Origin: CALDTK01 sp963837005
GTDB lineage: Bacteria; Bacteroidota; Bacteroidia; Chitinophagales; Saprospiraceae
Direction: 5' to 3'
DNA length: 64,000 nucleotides
Assembly (NCBI GenBank): GCA_963837005.1
Contig: CAWIMC010000020.1
Location: forward strand, 1 to 64,000
Under the pieces are notes generated by a model, which worked only from the letters and a program-made list of their open reading frames with translations, made no database searches and was not told the DNA's origin. Both the position numbers and the translations under genes were made by a program. Positions 1 through 8,738 of this stretch are shown here, piece by piece (the stretch's first letter is position 1; every line of letters begins with the position of its first letter).

Positions 1-1032
1 ATACCCCACCTCCACATGCGCCAACCCATCCGTAAATCTCAATGACACATTATCCTCCCGCATCAAGCAAAAGATAATGTCATCGTAGAACTCCCGAAAG
101 CTCATCATTCCGTAAGCGCCCAAGTAGTTCATCAAACCTTGCTGTCGATAATCCGGATGCACCCCTTGCGTCTTTGCGAGTAAAGTGCGGTGCTTTAGAA
201 GGGGATAATGCTTTTCAAATATTGGGCGCTCCTGAAGTCTGAGCGGCAAGTAGTTAGGATGGCAGAGACTGATGGCCGCCAAGCGACCGGTCGATTGCTC
301 GGCGAGGAGCACAGATGTATGCGGACACAAAGACTCGGAGTAATCTGGATTATATAGCAACTCAAACTCTGCCGGAGAAATGATCTGATAACCCGGATTC
401 TGTCCGAAGATATCGCCGACCAAGCCAAAGATCTCATCGGCGTACTTTATCCAGGTCTCTCGATGAAGAGGAATGAAATCGTACGGCAGCGACTTCAAGC
501 CTTCGAGCAAAGCCCGCTTGTCACTATAGGCCTGCGGAATGACCTGCGTACTAATGAGGCGACTCACGAAGCGCTGTTGCATTGCGTAGCCAGCCTGCTC
601 GAGCAGGGCTGGGTAGTAACTCGGATTCACCGGCTCACGCGTGAATTGCTGCCACGGGGCATCGTCGAGGCGGAGGCGGTAGTCGTGGAAGGTGTTGAAG
701 TTCTTGGGACCTTCGACGCGGGTGCAGCCGCGCTGCTGAGCCCAGGTCTCGAAGGCGCGGAAGAGGTCGAGAGAGAGGGCGGGGTCGTTGGTGGTTTCCC
801 AAAAACCGAACATCGCGACTTCGCTGCCGTGGGGGTGGATACCGAGCAGGCGAGCTCGATCGGGCGAGAGGAAGAGTTCGATGGCCGCCTCGTCGCGTTT
901 TAGCGCAAGCAGGGCTTCTACGTGCGCTGGAATCTCGGCGTTGTGGAGATCTTCGGCGGCGAACAGGTTTTGCCGAAAGGCGTAGAAAGCGGCTGGGAGG
1001 CGACCGTCTACGGAGGTTTGCTCGATGCTCAT
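1..1032 (-). CDS. GNAT/YghO-like N-acetyltransferase, C-terminal end beyond the window
   Basis: An open frame runs from an ATG at 1030-1032 to the left window edge without a stop, about 344 codons. The translation begins MSIEQTSVDGRLPAAFYAFR and contains GPKNFNTFHDYRLRLDD and REPVNPSYYPALLEQAGY. That resembles the GPxN...NPxYYxxLLExxGF pattern of the GNAT-like YghO family, cytoplasmic proteins presumed to acylate an unknown amine. The start overlaps the stop of the upstream PEP-synthase-like gene by four bases (ATGA), so the two are probably co-translated. A hairpin motif copy lies at 967-981 and reads as AFRQN in the protein. Family assignment comes from motif memory only; the substrate is unknown. 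Confidence 0.72.
   Translation of the reverse strand, partial: MSIEQTSVDGRLPAAFYAFRQNLFAAEDLHNAEIPAHVEALLALKRDEAAIELFLSPDRARLLGIHPHGSEVAMFGFWETTNDPALSLDLFRAFETWAQQRGCTRVEGPKNFNTFHDYRLRLDDAPWQQFTREPVNPSYYPALLEQAGYAMQQRFVSRLISTQVIPQAYSDKRALLEGLKSLPYDFIPLHRETWIKYADEIFGLVGDIFGQNPGYQIISPAEFELLYNPDYSESLCPHTSVLLAEQSTGRLAAISLCHPNYLPLRLQERPIFEKHYPLLKHRTLLAKTQGVHPDYRQQGLMNYLGAYGMMSFREFYDDIIFCLMREDNVSLRFTDGLAHVEVGY
967..981 (+). repeat. Hairpin motif, stem GCC, loop GAAA
   Basis: GTTTT then GCC-GAAA-GGC. In the GNAT gene, antisense to it. Representative of the second most common stem class (13 copies seen). Confidence 0.9.
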
Positions 1033-3407
1033 ACACGGGTGAGTTGGCCGGTCTGTCCGTCGATGCGGACGCGATCACCGGTGGCGAGGGTGCGGGTGAT
1101 GCCGGGGAGGTTGATGATGGCGGGGATGCCGAGTTCGCGCAACACGATGACCGAGTGGGAGAGGCTGGAGCCGCGTTCGATGATGACGCCTTTGCAGCCG
1201 GGGAAGAGGGGCGCCCATCCTGGGTCCGTGCGCAGCGCGCAGAGAATCTTGCCTTTGAGCGGCACGTAGTCTTCTGGGCCGGTGATGCAGACGACTTCGC
1301 CCTCGGCCTCGCCAGCCACGGCGGCCTGGCCTCGCCAATGTTTGCCGTCGGCACTGGCCGTGATCAGGGGCTGGAGATTGCGACCGGGAACGTAGACGCG
1401 GCCCGGCGGCTCTTCGGCTAGCCAAGCGTTCGACTCCTGAATGCGGCGGTCGATCTCTTCCTGTGCGACCGTCGCGCCTGTTTGCCAATAGTGCTCCAAT
1501 TCTTCGAGGCGCCAGTGGAAGATGTCATTGGGGGAGGCTATGGCGCCACTGGTTTGTAGCAGCTCGCCCATGCGCCGATAGAGGCTGCGGTACATCCCGA
1601 ACAGGCGGGTGCGTTGCAAACGGAGCGCTTCGCGGCGGAAGATGCCGTCACGCAGAGGGCGCAGCCACTTCGGTGTGGGACTCGACTCAGGTGCCGCGTG
1701 CGTAGGCGCAACATCGAGCATCGGCCGCAGGTAGCGCAGCAGGACGTTTGGATCGACGCGCATCGTGACGGTCTCCATTTTGAGTTCACCCATGACGCGA
1801 TCGCCGTAGCGATGGATGTAGGCTTGGACCTCGGCGGCGAAGGATGGGTGTTGTGCAGCGAGGGTCCGGAAGAGCGTCGGCGAGTCCTCCCGTAGCAGCG
1901 CCATCAGTTCGGCGTCTTTACGCGCCAGTGTTGCTAGGGATTGAAGCCCTAACATTGGCTCTAATGAGGGTAAGGCTTTGTCTTGGCGCAGGTGCTCCTG
2001 GAGCCATGTGTCCGGCTCGGCGACCTTTATCTTTTCTAGTTTCCGGTGGGCCTTACCGTTCTGCATCATCACGTAGAAATCGTTGATGATCGGGACCTCC
2101 CAGCGCTCTAAAACATCGACGTCGAGACGTTGGTACCAGCGCTGGCAATCGGCTTCGGTAAAGTGGGCCGGCTCGGCGGCGTAGAATTGATCGAAGACCT
2201 TCTCGAAGTCTATTTCGAAGCGAGCGGCAGTTTTTGGGAGGCGGCGAAAGGCCAGCAGCAGTCGCACGAGATTGACGCCGAGTGTCGGCAGACCGGTGAT
2301 CATTTGCCATACAGACTTCTGCCGATCCTCCACGAAACTCACCGGACTCTCCAGGCCCATCATCCGCTCGAGGTCGGACTTGTTTTGCCGAAAGGCGGGT
2401 AAGAGCGCCAGGCCTCGGTACCAATTATTAATGTTGTAGTAGACGCGACCGCGGTAGCGGCGGAGCAGGTGTTGTACGATCTCTTCCTGGGCAGCCACCT
2501 TAGCTTCCGAAAGGCCGAGCGCACGCATGGTCTGGCGATAGACGGTAGCATAGGCGCGCTCTGCGAAAGTGAAGCTGAGTTCGGAAGTGAGGCCGCAGTA
2601 ACTTTCCTGAATATTAGCGTTGTCGAGCACGATCTGTGCGGCCGGCGGCGTGGTAATCGCACGCATTTGTAGCCAGTAGATAGTCCCGTTGGCGACGCAG
2701 AACTCTAGGTCGATCGGATAGCCTAATTTGGTTTCAAGCCTCGTAGCTGTCTCGAATAGTTCTTGTAATAGCTCCGCGGATAGCGCTTGCTCATCCTCCG
2801 GGATTTCTTGCCAGTACACCTCGCCGCTGGGCTTGTCGAAAGCCGTCTCTACGGGATCGCTTTGCCCTTGCACGAGGGCCTCGCCGGCGCCCTGCACGGT
2901 GTGGATGAGCAACTCGTTGGGGTAGACCGGATAGGTGCTGAAGAGCACGCCGCTGTACTCGGCATCGATCCACTCCTGCACGATGACGGCCGGGAGCAGG
3001 CACGCGTCGAGGCCCATCTCGCGGCGGTAGGCTAGGACGCGGTCGTTGTTAGCGCTGCGCACGACGGCCTCGATGGCGGCGGGGACATCGTGGGCCGCGA
3101 CGCCGAGTTGCGTGTCGAGCATCCCGGGGTGCGCGTACTGAAGGCCGTCCTCGCCGAGGGCGGAGGAGCGGACGGCGAATAGTTGCCTGGCCTCTGGCGA
3201 GGAGAGTTGGGCTTTCGCCAAAACATGCCGCACTTCCGCAAACGCTTCACTCTCTTGCCAACCAGGCTTCAGGCTATAGTCATCCAATAAGTGGGGCGCA
3301 AACGCACTCGCCGGTAGCGAAACGAATGCCGGGACTCGGCACCCCGCATCTTGCAGCAGTCGCAAACCTTCCGCCTTGCCGCCGATATCTTTTGCTGGAT
3401 TGCTCAT
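1029..3407 (-). CDS. PEP synthase / pyruvate phosphate dikinase-like enzyme
   Basis: 792 residues. The N-terminus (DIGGKAEGLRLLQDAG, then VRSSALGEDG) matches the ATP-grasp PEP/pyruvate-binding domain. The C-terminus has the PEP-utilising swivelling domain with the phosphohistidine motif GSSLSHSVIVLRELGIPAI and the typical end GDRVRIDGQTGQL. Such enzymes transfer phosphate through a His intermediate; relatives include PpsA and rifampicin phosphotransferase. The long unconserved middle region and the setting among UbiA, BtaA-like and ligase genes favour a role in a special pathway rather than gluconeogenesis, which is inference. It overlaps its neighbours by 4 bp on both sides. Two hairpin motif copies lie inside, at 2382 and 3210. 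Confidence 0.85.
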   Translation of the reverse strand: MSNPAKDIGGKAEGLRLLQDAGCRVPAFVSLPASAFAPHLLDDYSLKPGWQESEAFAEVRHVLAKAQLSSPEARQLFAVRSSALGEDGLQYAHPGMLDTQLGVAAHDVPAAIEAVVRSANNDRVLAYRREMGLDACLLPAVIVQEWIDAEYSGVLFSTYPVYPNELLIHTVQGAGEALVQGQSDPVETAFDKPSGEVYWQEIPEDEQALSAELLQELFETATRLETKLGYPIDLEFCVANGTIYWLQMRAITTPPAAQIVLDNANIQESYCGLTSELSFTFAERAYATVYRQTMRALGLSEAKVAAQEEIVQHLLRRYRGRVYYNINNWYRGLALLPAFRQNKSDLERMMGLESPVSFVEDRQKSVWQMITGLPTLGVNLVRLLLAFRRLPKTAARFEIDFEKVFDQFYAAEPAHFTEADCQRWYQRLDVDVLERWEVPIINDFYVMMQNGKAHRKLEKIKVAEPDTWLQEHLRQDKALPSLEPMLGLQSLATLARKDAELMALLREDSPTLFRTLAAQHPSFAAEVQAYIHRYGDRVMGELKMETVTMRVDPNVLLRYLRPMLDVAPTHAAPESSPTPKWLRPLRDGIFRREALRLQRTRLFGMYRSLYRRMGELLQTSGAIASPNDIFHWRLEELEHYWQTGATVAQEEIDRRIQESNAWLAEEPPGRVYVPGRNLQPLITASADGKHWRGQAAVAGEAEGEVVCITGPEDYVPLKGKILCALRTDPGWAPLFPGCKGVIIERGSSLSHSVIVLRELGIPAIINLPGITRTLATGDRVRIDGQTGQLTRV
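3210..3224 (-). repeat. Hairpin motif, stem GGC, loop GAAA (consensus)
   Basis: The minus strand reads GTTTTGGCGAAAGCC, the commonest form. In the PEP-synthase-like gene, sense, encoding VLAKA. Confidence 0.9.
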
Positions 3408-4270
3408 AACGAAGTCGCGATAATGAGTACGAGGTAACTGGCGAGCATGTAGATCGAAGTAGCCTTTTCAGCCTTGCGGAAGTTGTCTTCCGCCATCGAT
3501 GCGAGACCTTGGCGGTAGGCGACGCTCACCCAAACCGCGCAGGCAACGGCGAGTACGTAGGTCCACCACGGTAAGGCAAGTTGCCAAAACAACAGACTTT
3601 GCACGAGTACACTTGCCCACAGCAGCACCAGGATAAAGCCGACCGCCCGGGGCACGCCGAGCAAACTCGAGTACGTATCGATGCCCGCGCGCTTCCGCAG
3701 CCGGCGCGTGCGACTTGCGGGCCAGCTCGAAGACGAAACCCGCCAGCAAACTCAGCAGCATGAGCAGCCCCAGCACCGGCGTCGCTACGTCTCGCCACGC
3801 GAACCAAAGCCACGCTATGACCAGCGGCATGATGATCATGTGGCTAAAGGCATACAGCACCAGTCGCCCGCGTAGCCACTCGCCGACGAAGAACTCGTAG
3901 CGCATCAGCAGCGCGTACCCGAAGGCGAGCGCCCAGAACATTAGCGTTTGCCAGCCGTGGAGGTATGACCACCACACTTCGGTAAGCGTCAACGCCGCCG
4001 ACAGCGCCAATGAGAAAACCCAGCGTGACCCCGCCCGACTGCAATACGCGCTGCGGGTGATTGACCGCGTCAAGGTCGTAGTCCTTGATCTCGTCCATGA
4101 CCCGCAGCCGGAAGAAGAACGAAATGGTGGCGAGGATGCCTAGCCAAAAGACCGGTCCAAAACTGCGCTCGACCTCCGTGGCGCTGTACACGGCCAGGTG
4201 CAGGATGGCGAACAGCATCATGTTGACCGGCGGGAAGCGCTCCTGTAGATAGGCGAGTAGTCGAGGCATG
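3404..4270 (-). CDS. UbiA-family prenyltransferase, interrupted by two frameshifts
   Basis: Three overlapping frames together give one polytopic membrane protein. The first holds the Asp-rich prenyl-diphosphate motif RVMDEIKDYDLDAVNHPQR, the second holds several hydrophobic helices ending FVFELARKSHAPAAEA, and the third continues GIDTYSSLLGVPRAVGF. Frame changes are needed near 4010 and near 3695. UbiA enzymes attach an isoprenoid chain to an aromatic or other acceptor in the membrane. I chose the ATG at 4268-4270 (MPRLLAYLQERFPP); the alternative at 4320 would overlap the divergent exporter gene. The downstream end overlaps the PEP-synthase-like gene by 4 bp. It could be a pseudogene, but the window has several similar indels that look like sequence errors. 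Confidence 0.75.
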
Positions 4271-4302
4271 ATTATTTCGGGTTTCTGGATGAACTTGCGG
4301 GC

Positions 4303-6487
4303 ATGGTCGAGCGTGGGCATTGGTATAAAAATCGTCTCACGGGCTTAATCCTGGTCTTCATATTAGTGGGTGTTTCGATCCCCGGCGTGCAGCGAGCGCT
4401 GGTGGTGAATAACTCTCTGGAGATCTGGTTTACCGGAGATAGTCCGGAGCTGCAAGCGTACCGCGTTTATCAGGAGCGATTTGGGAGTGACGAGCAGGTG
4501 CTGGTCGCGCTCGATCTTAAGGGCGGCGGAATCGATACCGCGGAGGCGCGTAAGCTGCGGATCCTGCACGAAGCCTTGGCCGCGCTCGACGAGGTGGCGA
4601 GCGTGCAATCGCCGGCCGATCTGGCCATTCCGGAGCGGCGTATCACGGGATTGGTCTTTCGGCAACTTCTGGACAATGACCCGGAGCGGCAACTGGTCTT
4701 GCTCGACCGCTTTCCGATCATTAGGCAGCAAGTCTTTAGTCCCGACTTGGAGGCTTGTAAGATGGTGGTGCAGCTCAATGCCGCACTCGACATCGATGCG
4801 CAGCGTGGGGCGATGGTAGGGAAGATTCGGGAGGTGGTGGCGGAGCACTGGTCGGCCGACGCGTATGCGATGGGCGGTATCAGCGTCGTCTTTGCGGCAC
4901 TGAATGAGTTGACGCAGGCGCAGTTCGGACTGTACGTGCCGTTGACGTATGGGGTCATGCTGCTGTTCCTGTTTGTAGTGGCGCGCAGCTGGCGCGTGTG
5001 CGCGATTGCGCTCGCCACGATGACGACGGCCACGGTGTTGAGCCTCGGGGTGTACGGCTGGCTGGGGCACCAGCTCAACCTGATGACGGTGCTCATCCCG
5101 ATGGTGATTCTGCTGCTGAGTAGCCTGGATTTGATGCACCTGTTGTACGCCTGGAAGAGTCGTCCGGAGGCGGGGCTCGCGGGCGCGATCGCGTTGGTCT
5201 GGCGACCGGCGTTGCTCACGACCGTGACCACGATGCTGGGCTTCGCTGTCGCTGCTGTTCAGTCCGATGGCCATCTTGCAGGAGTTCGGTCTGTACAGCG
5301 CGCTGGGCGTGGGCCTGTGTCTGCCGTTGACCTATTTGTTTGGCGCCTGGCTGTGGCCAAAATCTGTAAGTGTTTCGATCATTGAACGCGATAGTCAACG
5401 CGCGCAGGACTGGCAGAACTTCGTAGCCAAAAATCGAATTGTCCTCGGGGTAGGTTTTGGCGTAAGCCTTATCTTCTTCGCCATCGGTATTAGTAGGCTG
5501 CGCAGCGATACTTACACGCTGGGTTACTTGCCCGCCGATCATCATGTCGTGCAGGACCACGAAAGGATACAAGCGACGTTCGGGGCGTATATCCCGCTCG
5601 AATTGCTGATACAGACGAAAGATGGTGGTTCCTTTCGGGATAGCCTTGCATTCGGTCAACTCGCGTCGCTGGCTAGTGAATTGGAATCGGCTGGCTTCTC
5701 GCCGCAACTCGGGTTGCCACAACTGGTCGACCTCACGGCCCGGCAGTACGGTGCGAAAACTCCGGAGGAGGTCGCTGGCAAGGCGGAGATATCGCTGGCC
5801 ACCCTGAAGACACACTTCGAGCAGTGGCTCGACCTGTACTACGACAAGGAGTCTGAAACGGCCCGGCTCACGGTGTTTGGCGAGATGATGTCGGCGGGGA
5901 AGCTGGGTGAGAATATTGCCAGCATGCAAGCGCTCAGTGCAGGTGCGCCCTTGACGGTGCAGCCCGCCGGCTACCTGCCGCTGTACGCCGAGTTGGTGCC
6001 CTACGCTACAGAAAGTCAAGTCATCTCGCTGCTGGCCGCGGCGGGCCTGATCGGTGCTTTGCTGTGGATTTACTTTAGGTCCTTTGCGCAGATGATCGTC
6101 GTGCTCGCCACGCAGATTTTCCCGCTGGCCGGCATGTTCGGACTGATGGGTTGGTTCGGTATCGAACTCGACATAGCTACGGCAAGCATCGCGTGTATTG
6201 GATTGAGTTATTGCGTCGATGACAGTATACATTTTGCGTTAGGTTATCAACGACACCGGCGCGGTGGAGCGAATCACGAGGAGAGTATGGTCAAGACTTT
6301 TGCGCATACGGGGCACGCCATTGTATTGTCGAGCTTTATGCTGATGCTGGGTTTTGCTTGCATGCTCTTCTCTCCATTGAAGACCGTGTATCTCTTTGGA
6401 TTACTGAGCTGCATTATGGTAGGGCTCGCGCTGGTCTCACAGTTGTTCTTGTTCGGCTTTCTGCAGCGGACGATGAGAGCTTTCTAG
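4303..6487 (+). CDS. MMPL/RND-superfamily exporter, one frameshift
   Basis: The first frame (from ATG 4303) gives an N-terminal helix, a periplasmic loop and a block of membrane helices ending LLTTVTTMLGF. The second frame continues FSPMAILQEFGLYSALGVGL, a second periplasmic loop and a second helix block with LSSFMLMLGFACMLFSPL. The two halves have the internal duplication typical of RND/MMPL transporters that move lipids or hydrophobic metabolites out of the inner membrane. The frame change lies near 5247, where one base too many or too few separates GFA from SLLFSP. The length of about 727 residues is normal for the family. It is divergent from UbiA and tail-overlaps the kinase gene by 51 bp, suggesting export of the locus product. 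Confidence 0.85.
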
Positions 6488-7630
6488 CAATCCCAAATGC
6501 GCTCCAATCGCTGCGTAGCCGCGGAATACGCGCGGCAGGAATGGATAGGGCGCCACCACGTGCGCCATGCTGTACATGCCGAGTCGGTGCCACCCGAAGG
6601 CATACCAGGCCAAGCGTAGGGATTGCTGCCAGCAATCGTCGTCGCGCCACGCCGGCCAGTTGGCCATCAACTGCGTGCGGTAGTGAGCGAGGTAGTCGTC
6701 TATCTGCGCGTACCGATCCTCAGTAAGTATGAAGCTGAGCAGTTCGATGACATCGTAAGCAGGTAAGTGCTCGCAGGCCAATTCCCAGTCGTACAAGCAA
6801 AAGCTGCCGTCTGCTCGGAAGCAGGCATTGCGCGGATTGGCGTCGTTATGAATTAGTGTCTTTGGCAGCGCTGCAAATTGCGATTGGAATTCATTGATGT
6901 GCGCTAATCCGTCGCTCAAAGCCTCATAGACAGCAGTCATGTAAGCCTCCGGAAAATGCCTGCAACCGCTGTTCAACAATGCTCGCCACAGCGGCGCCTG
7001 CTGTTGCCAGTACTGCGGATGATCGGTGTCTCGCCAGGCCGAGGCATCCAGGCGGTCGAGTTTAGCTTTCGCAAAAACATGCCACGCGGCCATGTCTTTT
7101 AGCGCCTGTTTGACGTGGGTATCCGACCACGCCTCGACATTCATCACCGAATTGAGTAGGGTGTGCTCGCTTAGGTCCTCGATCAACAACTCGTAGGTGT
7201 CTGTGGAAGGATCGATTCGGTAGCCGGCCAGCGTGGGTTGGATGGGATGCCCGAGCTTGCCGTAGACCTCGATCTCGCGTATGTGCGTATTCGCAAAACC
7301 GGTGGCCTGCGCGTAGCCTTCGTACACCTCGCCGAGTTCGGGATCGCAAGCCTGCGCGAGCCCGGCCAGCATCCCGGCAATCTCCGCGCCCGGAGGTTTT
7401 ACCTTGAGTACAAAACGGTCTCGTCGAGCCTCACCGTCGAGTTCCCACTCTACTAGCAAACCGAAGTGCCCGATGAGTCGATCGGATTGTTGGGCGGTGA
7501 GCGTCACGAGGATGCTGGCGCTGTTGTCGATGTCGTAGGGCTCGACGGACTGCACGCTTATTTTCTCGCCGTACACCGCGGTAAGCAGTTGGTGCAGGTG
7601 CTGGGTGCCGAGGAATGATACGTGGTCCAT
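6437..7630 (-). CDS. APH-type small-molecule kinase
   Basis: About 397 residues in the protein-kinase-like fold of aminoglycoside/choline kinases. The catalytic motif HNDANPRNACF (HxDxxxxN) and the metal-binding DWE of LYDWELACEHLPAYDVIELL are both intact. The frame is open further upstream, but that part would overlap the preceding gene, so I chose the ATG at 7628-7630 (MDHVSFLGTQHL), 10 bp after the BtaA-like stop. It probably phosphorylates a hydroxyl group on an intermediate of this locus; the substrate cannot be read from sequence. A degenerate hairpin motif copy lies at 7065. Confidence 0.82.
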   Translation of the reverse strand: MDHVSFLGTQHLHQLLTAVYGEKISVQSVEPYDIDNSASILVTLTAQQSDRLIGHFGLLVEWELDGEARRDRFVLKVKPPGAEIAGMLAGLAQACDPELGEVYEGYAQATGFANTHIREIEVYGKLGHPIQPTLAGYRIDPSTDTYELLIEDLSEHTLLNSVMNVEAWSDTHVKQALKDMAAWHVFAKAKLDRLDASAWRDTDHPQYWQQQAPLWRALLNSGCRHFPEAYMTAVYEALSDGLAHINEFQSQFAALPKTLIHNDANPRNACFRADGSFCLYDWELACEHLPAYDVIELLSFILTEDRYAQIDDYLAHYRTQLMANWPAWRDDDCWQQSLRLAWYAFGWHRLGMYSMAHVVAPYPFLPRVFRGYAAIGAHLGLLESSHRPLQKAEQEQL

Positions 7631-7640
7631 GATCGAGGTT

Positions 7641-8738
7641 TTAGCAGTTGACAGTAACCTTGGCGGTGTCGAAGACGTGGAGCGCCTCGAAGTAAAAGCA
7701 GTCCTCCTGCGCACTCAACTCCCGCGAGCGATCAGGTACGTAGCTCGGTAGCGCCTGAAGGGACTTACCTTGATCGACGAGCAAGTTCCAGTAGACGAAG
7801 CGCATCTCCGGTCGCTGGAGCAAGCCCGAGACCGTCTCCGCGAAGACCGCCGGGCTGGTGTACTCGAAGATGTTGGACAGGCTCGCCTTGACCACATCGG
7901 CGCCCGCCTCACTCTCGAGAAAGTCGATGGCCTCCCCGATGACGGTCTCTAACTTGTGAAACTGCTGCTTGAGCCGCTCGTAGTTAGCTGCCTGGTAGCA
8001 CGGCGGCCGCAAGTGCTGCGGCATATTAGCCGGGCCGTAGAAGAAGAATCGTGAGATGAAGCTGTCACCGAGTAAGTGACTTTCGAGATATTTCGACAGC
8101 CTTTCGAAAAAACGATCGCCGCCCGTCTCCTGCGTGTACTTGAATAAGGCCGGATCACGTCCATTACTGAGCTGCTTCCGACTGAAATATTCGACGAAGA
8201 CCGCTTCAAAATTGGTGGTCTGGAGTTGCTCGAAGACCTCCTTTTGCTCTGCGATCGTTTTGGCGTCAAACAGCGCGTCCATCTGCGCACGCTGCCGTAC
8301 GCTCAAGGTCAGGTAAAACTGGCAGATGTACTGCTCTAAGCGCCCGGCCATCAGGAAGCCCGCCGGGTACTGCTCGAAGACGGACGACCAGTAGGCACGG
8401 TCCTCGGCGCCGAGGTCCTGTAGCACATCCTGGCTGGCCCGCGCCATCCCGGCCCGACCTTCGAAGCCGAGTAGTCCACTGTAGACTTCGTACGGGAAGG
8501 TGTTCATCACCCTTACCTTGAGTTCGAGCAGTTTGATCTGCATCGGGTTGAGATCTACCGCCCAGACTTTCTTGCACGGTTGCAGGAGCATGTTGAGCAC
8601 ATTACAGCCGGCCGAACAGATGACGAGCACCTCGTCGTCCGCCGTCGGCTGTAGGGCGTTGACGACGCTCGAGGCGCCCTCCCAGACCATCGAATAGCGG
8701 ATCTGGTCGAAGGATAGATTGGCGAATTCAGTCTGCAT
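7641..8738 (-). CDS. DUF3419 / BtaA-like aminocarboxypropyl transferase
   Basis: 365 residues. The segment VLVICSAGCNVLNMLLQPCK followed by WAVDLNPMQIKLLELK is the S-adenosylmethionine-binding core of the DUF3419/BtaA family. BtaA moves the 3-amino-3-carboxypropyl group of SAM onto diacylglycerol, making the homoserine headgroup of betaine lipids. The partner methyltransferase BtaB is not visible nearby, so a full betaine-lipid pathway is not shown here. The gene lies between an adenylate-forming ligase (11-bp overlap) and a kinase (10-bp gap), so the three are almost certainly one transcript. The acceptor of the transferred group is unknown. Confidence 0.8.
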   Translation of the reverse strand: MQTEFANLSFDQIRYSMVWEGASSVVNALQPTADDEVLVICSAGCNVLNMLLQPCKKVWAVDLNPMQIKLLELKVRVMNTFPYEVYSGLLGFEGRAGMARASQDVLQDLGAEDRAYWSSVFEQYPAGFLMAGRLEQYICQFYLTLSVRQRAQMDALFDAKTIAEQKEVFEQLQTTNFEAVFVEYFSRKQLSNGRDPALFKYTQETGGDRFFERLSKYLESHLLGDSFISRFFFYGPANMPQHLRPPCYQAANYERLKQQFHKLETVIGEAIDFLESEAGADVVKASLSNIFEYTSPAVFAETVSGLLQRPEMRFVYWNLLVDQGKSLQALPSYVPDRSRELSAQEDCFYFEALHVFDTAKVTVNC

